NCBI RefSeq assembly: GCF_047461615.1 | Contig: NZ_JANSHI010000005.1 | Span: 1-64,000 of the forward strand | Length of the DNA stretch: 64,000 bases | From: Thermostichus sp047461615 | GTDB lineage: Bacteria; Cyanobacteriota; Cyanobacteriia; Thermostichales; Thermostichaceae | Direction: 5' to 3' | In this document: piece by piece, positions 58,771 to 64,000 of the stretch | How the letters are laid out: each line of letters starts with the position of its first letter | Position numbering within the stretch: the first letter of the stretch is position 1 | Position numbers and translations under genes: made by a program | The notes under the pieces: generated by a model | Told to the model about the DNA's origin: nothing | Database searches by the model: none | Seen by the model: only the letters and a program-made list of their open reading frames with translations

Positions 58771-59123
58771 AACGGCTCCTCTACCGGTAGCTCAGGCTCA
58801 CGATCCTGACGGGATCCCAGCAGCTCCAGCCGCTCCACGGCAATAACGGGCCGCTGGCGCTCCTCACCTGTGGATCTATCTTTCCAGCGCTCAAACTTAA
58901 GACTGCCCGTCACCCCGACGAGGCTGCCTTTACGCACATACTCTCCGGCCACTTCAGCGGTGCGCCCCCACAGCTCCAGGTTAAACCAATCGGGCTTGTC
59001 TTCACCTTTGCGGAAGCGGTTTACCGCCAGGCTAAAGGTACACACCACCTTGCCCGACTCGAAGTAGCGCACTTCCGGATCCATACCCGCCCGGCCCACT
59101 AGGGTCACCAGGTTTAGGCTCAT
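58767..59123 (-). CDS. ssb: Single-stranded DNA-binding protein
   Basis: A 118-residue OB-fold protein: VTLVGRAGMDPEVRYFESGKVVCTFSLAVNRF near 6-37, WFNLELWGRTAEVAGEYVRKGSLVGVTGSLKFERW. Short C-terminal acidic end PELPVEEPF replaces the usual DDDIPF, as in some cyanobacterial SSBs. It has no long Gly/Pro linker. Protects ssDNA in replication and repair; overlaps cobK at the stop codons. Confidence 0.93.
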   Translation of the reverse strand: MSLNLVTLVGRAGMDPEVRYFESGKVVCTFSLAVNRFRKGEDKPDWFNLELWGRTAEVAGEYVRKGSLVGVTGSLKFERWKDRSTGEERQRPVIAVERLELLGSRQDREPELPVEEPF

Positions 59124-59332
59124 GGGCTTTTCTCCAGACCACTGACCGCCTTTGGCTCTAGTTGTAGCGCCTGCAAGGGCATCTTGTTGCAGGAGAGGCG
59201 TTGATTGTGTTGCAAAGATTTACAATGTCAGAAGCCCCAGAGCAACTGCCAGCCTCTATCCCGTAGGCAGATGCTCACCGGCCAGCAGGGAGGGTTTACT
59301 CCGGCAAGAGGACGCATTCAGCACCGTTGGCT

Positions 59333-61489
59333 ATGGAATTTATCTACACATACGCCTGGTTGATCCCTGTCTATCCCTTGGTGGCAGCTTTTCTACTTGG
59401 CTTGGGCATTTTGGTGTTCAACGCCTGGACAAGGGCCAACCGGGCTCTGGCTGCCTTTTTGAGTGTATTTGCGACGGGGACGGCAATGGTCCACGCCTTT
59501 GCCCTCTTGGCCAGCCAACTCCAAGGCCATGAGACTGTCCTCAAGACCATTAGCTGGGCTCAGGCGGGCTCCTTCTCCCTCGACATGGGCTTTGTGGTGG
59601 ATCACCTGAGCGCCATGATGCTGGTGGTGGTGACCACGGTGGCCTTCTTGGTGCAGATCTACTCCGACGGCTACATGGCTCAGGATCCCGGCTATGTGCG
59701 TTTCTACGCCTACCTGAGCCTATTTGCTTCCTCGATGCTGGGTCTGGTTCTTAGCCCCAACCTGGTGCAGATCTACATTTTCTGGGAGCTGGTGGGGATG
59801 TGCTCCTACCTGCTGATTGGGTTTTGGTACGACCGGCAGACGGCAGCGGAGGCAGCCCAGAAGGCATTTGTCGTCAACCGGGTGGGGGACTTTGGACTGC
59901 TGCTAGGCATTTTGGGCTTTTACTGGGTCTCCGGCACTTTTGGGTTTGAGGAGCTGGCCCACAATCTAGAACAGAGGGTGGCCAGTGGGGCGGTAAGCAG
60001 CAGCCTAGTGGCCCTCTTTGCCGTGTTGGTGTTCTTGGGGCCGGTGGCCAAGTCGGCTCAGTTTCCGCTACACGTGTGGCTGCCGGATGCCATGGAAGGT
60101 CCCACGCCCATTTCCGCCCTCATCCACGCGGCCACGATGGTGGCAGCAGGGGTATTCCTGTTGGCGCGCATGTTCCCGGTGCTGGAAGGGATCCCGCTGG
60201 CCATGGATCTCATTGCCTGGACGGGGGCAGGCACGGCTTTCTTGGGGGCCAGCATTGCCATCACCCAAAACGACATCAAAAAGGGCCTGGCCTACTCCAC
60301 CATTTCCCAACTGGGCTACATGGTCATGGCCATGGGATCCGGTGCCTATGGGGCTAGCTTGTTTCACCTAGTGACCCACGCCTACTTCAAGGCGCTGCTC
60401 TTTCTGTGCTCTGGCTCGGTCATCCACGGCATGGAGGCAGTGGTGGGCCACGACCCGGTTTTGGCCCAGGACATGCGTTTGATGGGGGGCCTGCGCAAAT
60501 ACATGCCGGTTACGGCCATTACGTTCTTAATTGGCACGCTGGCCATCTGTGGGATCCCGCCCTTTGCCGGCTTTTGGTCTAAGGATGAGATCTTGGCTTC
60601 AGTTTTTGAGCACAACCCGGCCCTCTGGGGGGTGGGCTTCCTCACGGCAGGGATCACTGCCTTCTACATGTTCCGCATCTACTTCCTCACCTTTGAAGGG
60701 GAGTTCCGCGGCACCAACCTGAGACTGCGGCAGGAGGTAGCCGTCAGCCAAGGTCGACCGGTGCCAGCTTTTGCCTATGCGTTTGCCGAGAAGGAGGCAG
60801 CCTTTGGGCCTGGAGCCATGAACATCCACGAAAAGCCCCAGCCCAGCAGCCACCCTGAAGCTGTGGAAGACGGACACGATAGGCACGATCACGCCACCAA
60901 GCCGCATGAGTCTCCTCTGTCGATGACGATCCCGCTGGTGGCGCTGGCTGTTCCCTCGGTGCTGATTGGCTTGGTGGGTACTCCCTTTGCCAACTTCTTC
61001 GAGGCGTTCATCCATCCGCCCAGCGAGTCGGCAACAGAGGTCAGCTCCCCCTGGGCCCGGGTGGCAGCCGAGTGGCAGGGGGTGCTCGGCGGTCACTTCA
61101 ACTGGACGGAGTTTGCCATCATGGCGAGCAGCTCGGTGGGCATTGGGCTAATTGGGATTGCCCTGGCCGGTCTCATCTACTGGCAGAAGCGCCTTGATCC
61201 CAGCACTTTCCCCCGCAGCCTGCAGCCGCTGTACTACTTCTCCCTCAACAAGTGGTACCTCGACGACCTCTACGAGCGCGTCTTTGTGCGGGGCACCCGC
61301 TTTGTGGCACGGGAGGCGCTGGAAGTGGACAGCCGCATTGTGGACGGGGTGGTCAACCTGACGGGACTGGTGGCGATGGTCGGCGGCGAGGTGATGAAAT
61401 ACCTGGAGAATGGTAAGGCCCAGTTCTATGCCTTGATCATCTTCGCGGCGGTGGTGGTGATGGTGGTACTTGCTGGGGTTGGAATTTAG
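59333..61489 (+). CDS. ndhF: NAD(P)H-quinone oxidoreductase subunit 5 (NdhF)
   Basis: ATG at 59333 (MEFIYTYAWLIPVYPL), 718 residues. About 16 membrane helices plus the long lateral helix and C-terminal segment. Motifs: IYIFWELVGMCSYLLIGFWYDR near 145-170, FPLHVWLPDAMEGPTPISALIHAATMVAAGV near 245-275, KKGLAYSTISQLGYM and FSKDEIL-type FWSKDEILA. His/Asp-rich loop EAVEDGHDRHDHATKPHES near 510-530 is an odd soluble insertion. Works with NdhD in NDH-1 proton pumping. Confidence 0.95.
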   Translation: MEFIYTYAWLIPVYPLVAAFLLGLGILVFNAWTRANRALAAFLSVFATGTAMVHAFALLASQLQGHETVLKTISWAQAGSFSLDMGFVVDHLSAMMLVVVTTVAFLVQIYSDGYMAQDPGYVRFYAYLSLFASSMLGLVLSPNLVQIYIFWELVGMCSYLLIGFWYDRQTAAEAAQKAFVVNRVGDFGLLLGILGFYWVSGTFGFEELAHNLEQRVASGAVSSSLVALFAVLVFLGPVAKSAQFPLHVWLPDAMEGPTPISALIHAATMVAAGVFLLARMFPVLEGIPLAMDLIAWTGAGTAFLGASIAITQNDIKKGLAYSTISQLGYMVMAMGSGAYGASLFHLVTHAYFKALLFLCSGSVIHGMEAVVGHDPVLAQDMRLMGGLRKYMPVTAITFLIGTLAICGIPPFAGFWSKDEILASVFEHNPALWGVGFLTAGITAFYMFRIYFLTFEGEFRGTNLRLRQEVAVSQGRPVPAFAYAFAEKEAAFGPGAMNIHEKPQPSSHPEAVEDGHDRHDHATKPHESPLSMTIPLVALAVPSVLIGLVGTPFANFFEAFIHPPSESATEVSSPWARVAAEWQGVLGGHFNWTEFAIMASSSVGIGLIGIALAGLIYWQKRLDPSTFPRSLQPLYYFSLNKWYLDDLYERVFVRGTRFVAREALEVDSRIVDGVVNLTGLVAMVGGEVMKYLENGKAQFYALIIFAAVVVMVVLAGVGI

Positions 61490-61515
61490 GCTGGGGCAGC
61501 GCTGCCCACACTAAA

Positions 61516-61538
61516 AGGATCCCCTGGCCGGGGATCCT
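61516..61538 (-). terminator. Perfect 9-bp inverted repeat, possible terminator
   Basis: AGGATCCCC, loop TGGCC, GGGGATCCT. On the minus strand it is followed by TTTTAG, so it may end the peroxiredoxin transcript, though it is 64 bp downstream of that stop. On the plus strand it lies 27 bp after the ndhF stop. Contains two GGATCC palindromes. Confidence 0.55.
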
Positions 61539-61601
61539 AGCTGGGGAAGAGATCACAGCCTCCAGCAAAGAAGGGATCCCTTCCTGCCAAGTGGGTTGGA
61601 C

Positions 61602-62252
61602 TTACTTATTGGGCTGAGGGGTGACCCGCAAGTAGGGTTTGAGCTCCTTGTAGCCCTTCGGGAACTTTTCTTTCAGCACCTCTGGATCTTGCAGGGAAGG
61701 CGGGATGATGACGTCGTCGCCATCTTTCCAGTCAGCAGGCGTAACGACGTTGTACTTATCCGACAACTGCAGAGCATCAATGACCCGCAAGATCTCATCA
61801 AAATTGCGGCCTGTGCTGGCTGGGTAGGTGATGATTAGGCGTATCTTCTTGTTGGGATCGATGATAAATACCGACCGGACGGTTAGGGGCAGCCCCTCTT
61901 GGTTAAGGTTGGTCTGATCCAGCATGCCGTAGAGCTGGGAGACCTTGCGGTCGGCATCCGCCAAAATGGGATAGGTCACCTGGGCATTCTGGGTTTCCTC
62001 AATGTCTTTCACCCAGCCAACGTGGGAGTCCACGTCGTCCACACTGAGGCCCAGCACTTTCACGCCCCGCTTCTCAAATTCGGGCATTAGCTTGGCAACC
62101 CTGCCCAGTTCGGTGGTGCAGACCGGCGTGTAGTCGGCAGGGTGCGAGAACAACACCACCCAGCTATCCCCAGCCCAAGAATAGAAGTCGATGTCGCCAT
62201 GGGTGGACTTTTGCGTAAAGTTAGGGGCAGTGTCCCCAAGTCGGAGAGACAT
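61602..62252 (-). CDS. 1-Cys peroxiredoxin (PrxC/Prx6 type)
   Basis: Start at ATG 62252 (MSLRLGDTAPNFTQKSTHG), 216 residues. The catalytic block PADYTPVCTTELGRVAKL puts the peroxidatic Cys at 45. LSVDDVDSHVGWVKDIEETQ and the C-terminal arm KYNVVTPADWKDGDDVIIPPSL match the 1-Cys group. No resolving Cys is visible at the usual place. It reduces peroxides with low-molecular thiols; sulfiredoxin at 20482 acts on 2-Cys enzymes, so it is probably not its repair partner. Confidence 0.93.
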   Translation of the reverse strand: MSLRLGDTAPNFTQKSTHGDIDFYSWAGDSWVVLFSHPADYTPVCTTELGRVAKLMPEFEKRGVKVLGLSVDDVDSHVGWVKDIEETQNAQVTYPILADADRKVSQLYGMLDQTNLNQEGLPLTVRSVFIIDPNKKIRLIITYPASTGRNFDEILRVIDALQLSDKYNVVTPADWKDGDDVIIPPSLQDPEVLKEKFPKGYKELKPYLRVTPQPNK

Positions 62253-62574
62253 ACGCTCTATCCTCCCTAAGATGCAGTGCGGTAAGACAGGGATCCGAAA
62301 CCCTTCAATCCCATTTCTTTTGATCTTGCCACACAAACCCCACTTTTCCGAGCGGATTTAGGTAATTTTAAGATCGTCGTCACCTTGCCGGCAGCAGGAA
62401 GGGCTCTTTGCTGCTAGGTTGCGTTTCAAACAGAACGCGCGGATCTTGACGTCCCCTTAAGTTCTTTTAAGTTCTTCGCGGGCTGCAACGAGAAGGGGTA
62501 GCATTCTAAACAAGTAAAGCAGTGGCATTCCAGGAGTATGCTGGATAACCTAGTTCCCCCCAGCAGGAGAACTA

Positions 62575-63621
62575 ATGGAAAACGCGGAGACAGTCACAAT
62601 CTATAGCTTGGCCACTCTGTGGGCCCAAAAATATGTAGACAAGCTGAGGGCGCAGGCGGCTGGGGGTGGGCCGCTAGGCCTGCAACTAGCCGACAAGGTG
62701 AAGGGATCCCTGCGCTTTGCCAGCTCCCAGGCCTGGGCGAAAACGGAAAAGCTCTTGGCTTCCGAAATACCACGGCAGGGACTGGATCCGGACTTAATCG
62801 ATCCCTGGAAAATTGCGGAGGACTCTCAAAGTCTCTTTGAGCAGGCAGCCCAGAGCTGCGAGGAGGGCATCCCTCCCTCCCGCTTTTCGGTGAAGATCGC
62901 GCCCCTCTGCGGTCAACTGCGGGCTCGTTACAGCGAGCGGGATCCGCGAGTGCTCGGCTTCTTGAGCATGCAGTTCCACTACACCGGACAAATGCTGCTG
63001 CAGGCCCTGTTGCCTGAGGAGCGCAGCCTCTTCTACCCCTACTTGAAGGTGATGGACGACCACCTGTACATGCCGCTGCAGAAGATGGTCAAGGCTGCTG
63101 CCGACCAGGCGGGGGACAGTCCTTCTGTTTCTCTAGTGGCCATTCAGGAACTGTTACCCATTGTTACCAGCGTAGCTGAGTTCATCTGTGCCGAGGTGGC
63201 AGAACGTTTCAGCGGCTACTGCTGCGAGAGTGGCCCCCTGACGGATCTTGGAGTGCGGGCTTCCAGCATCCGTGATGTGGAGATGTTTCAGGTGTACCTG
63301 GGCCTCTGTGCTCTAGAAGGCAGCCTCGCCGCTGTGCAGCAGGAGCTGTTTCCCCTTTGCGTAATGCTTTATCCCCCTCTGAAGGTGGGCTGGGAGCTGG
63401 TGCGGCAGATGTTGGAGCTGCTGGACCAGTCTCTGCAATCTCGTCTGACCCCGGCTAGCTATGCCGTCTTGTTGCCTTACCTGAAAGCTGTGCAGGGCAT
63501 GTTCTCGCTGGAGGTTTTCCCTGAAAACGACCCAATCTGGAGCTATCACCCCGACGTGGTGCGCTTTCTGGAGCCGGCGCGGCAGCTCTTGCAAGAACTT
63601 CTGAATCAAAAGGCCGGCTGA
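62575..63621 (+). CDS. Conserved cyanobacterial hypothetical protein, 348 aa
   Basis: ATG at 62575 after CAGGAGAACTA. An all-alpha protein with no signal peptide or membrane helix: TVTIYSLATLWAQKYVDKLRA near 7-27, FSVKIAPLCGQLRARYSERDPR near 102-123, FHYTGQMLLQALLPEERSLF, and a C-terminal FLEPARQLLQELLNQ helix. Looks like a soluble helical-bundle protein. No family recognised. Ends 7 bp before the convergent hydrolase. Confidence 0.65.
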   Translation: MENAETVTIYSLATLWAQKYVDKLRAQAAGGGPLGLQLADKVKGSLRFASSQAWAKTEKLLASEIPRQGLDPDLIDPWKIAEDSQSLFEQAAQSCEEGIPPSRFSVKIAPLCGQLRARYSERDPRVLGFLSMQFHYTGQMLLQALLPEERSLFYPYLKVMDDHLYMPLQKMVKAAADQAGDSPSVSLVAIQELLPIVTSVAEFICAEVAERFSGYCCESGPLTDLGVRASSIRDVEMFQVYLGLCALEGSLAAVQQELFPLCVMLYPPLKVGWELVRQMLELLDQSLQSRLTPASYAVLLPYLKAVQGMFSLEVFPENDPIWSYHPDVVRFLEPARQLLQELLNQKAG

Positions 63622-63628
63622 GTATTCC

Positions 63629-64000
63629 CTACTTCCCCGAGAAGCGGCTAGGCTCCACCAGCTCGGCCACAAATTGGTGCAAAAGGGGCAGGTAGCGCTC
63701 TCCGGCCACCTGCAGCAGGTTGTTGTGATCTGCTCCCTTAATAGCCACTAAGCGCTTGGGATCCCGTGCTGCCTGGTAAAGAGCTTCGGCATGCCAGAAG
63801 GGGATCAGGCGATCCTGGGTGCCGTGCAAGATCAGCAGCGGACAGTTGATGTGGGCAATGCGGCTGAGGTTGTCGAAGCGATCAAAGGGCAGCAGCGGGA
63901 GGCGGGTCAAGACGCGAAAGGCGCTTACAAAGGTCGATTCCAGGATCAGGCCCCCCACCGGCTTTTGGGTTGCCAAGTAAACCGAGGGTCCGCCTCCCAC
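63629..64000 (-). CDS. Alpha/beta hydrolase, C-terminal part (runs off the window)
   Basis: The last 123 residues of a minus-strand protein whose start lies beyond 64000. MGGGPSVYLATQKPVGGL includes the trailing glycines of a GxSxGG nucleophile elbow. LILHGTQDRLIPFWHAEALY carries the acid, and GADHNNLLQVAGERYL carries the histidine. Resembles BEM46/FrsA-like small serine hydrolases. Substrate unknown; the true length cannot be judged. Confidence 0.8.
   Translation of the reverse strand: MGGGPSVYLATQKPVGGLILESTFVSAFRVLTRLPLLPFDRFDNLSRIAHINCPLLILHGTQDRLIPFWHAEALYQAARDPKRLVAIKGADHNNLLQVAGERYLPLLHQFVAELVEPSRFSGK

Noticed and set aside
1..64000. CRISPR array, prophage or rRNA operon
   Set aside because: No regularly spaced repeats, no capsid/portal/terminase-like frames and no rRNA-like sequence were found.

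Overview
The window looks like a chromosomal segment of a unicellular, probably thermophilic cyanobacterium. It carries cyanobacterial markers: ndhD and ndhF of NDH-1, a PucC/BCD-family chlorophyll-type transporter, an ABA4-like DUF4281 protein, sulfiredoxin, DUF3318 and DUF6464 proteins, menB, hemL, a sterol-desaturase/SDR fusion and ThyX. By eye it is about 60 % G+C. The palindrome GGATCC, usually inside GGGATCCC, occurs at up to about six copies per kb, while I saw no GCGATCGC (classical HIP1). That pattern fits the hot-spring Synechococcus A/B' (JA-3-3Ab / JA-2-3B'a, 'Thermostichus') lineage. The lineage call is inference from memory, not from a search.

Layout. 1-9500: esterase, secG, a four-helix membrane protein, an FAD oxidoreductase, a PucC-type transporter, an exported protein with an odd Trp/Pro tail, a PD-(D/E)XK nuclease-like protein and a methyltransferase. 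9500-16250: thyX, a DUF4397 lipoprotein, the sterol-desaturase/SDR fusion, a DUF192 lipoprotein, an FHA protein, an SDR, YajQ and DUF3318. 16250-21800: asparaginase, a tetrapyrrole cluster (cbiX-cobA) followed by an ABC-2 permease, a NarL-type regulator overlapping sulfiredoxin, and ABA4-like DUF4281. 21900-24840: an exported protein, then an archease-rtcB operon, then a 100-N assembly gap flanked by identical 77-bp ends. 24900-31700: bioY, a candidate sRNA, gshB, pentapeptide repeats, rpmB, a dockerin protein and SBBP-repeat lipoproteins. 31700-45700: a cobN ending near residue 736, valS, cdsA, pdhA, ndhD, an orphan Tat-type ABC binding protein, cobA-hemD and menB. 45700-51990: polA, grxC, DUF2470, a tandem DUF29 pair, a decayed IS605-type tnpB and a moaA remnant. 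52000-64000: FG-GAP protein, rpsT, tRNA-Arg(TCT), hemL, ispG, DUF151, cobK, ssb, ndhF, 1-Cys peroxiredoxin, a conserved hypothetical and a truncated hydrolase.

How the genes work together. Tetrapyrrole and cobalamin synthesis is spread over the window (hemL, cobA, cbiX, cobA-hemD, cobN, cobK) without forming one operon. Redox defence is represented by gshB, grxC, sulfiredoxin and the 1-Cys peroxiredoxin. RNA repair is represented by archease-RtcB. Most genes stand alone or in pairs. Several convergent pairs overlap by exactly four bases at CTAG or TTAG, so the genome is compact despite mobile-element decay at 50.4-52 kb.

The most unusual signals are: (1) a family of 24-bp elements inserted in frame at five places in the tnpB remnant, each encoding an octapeptide, with a sixth copy 37 kb away; (2) GGATCC as the iterated palindrome, with a desert over archease-rtcB; (3) a duplicated SBBP/cobN junction with a microhomology-type deletion, and a C-terminally short cobN; (4) a perfect complement of the Yfr1 sRNA core at the ribosome binding site of a lipoprotein gene; (5) a PD-(D/E)XK protein with a Cys-rich N-terminal half.
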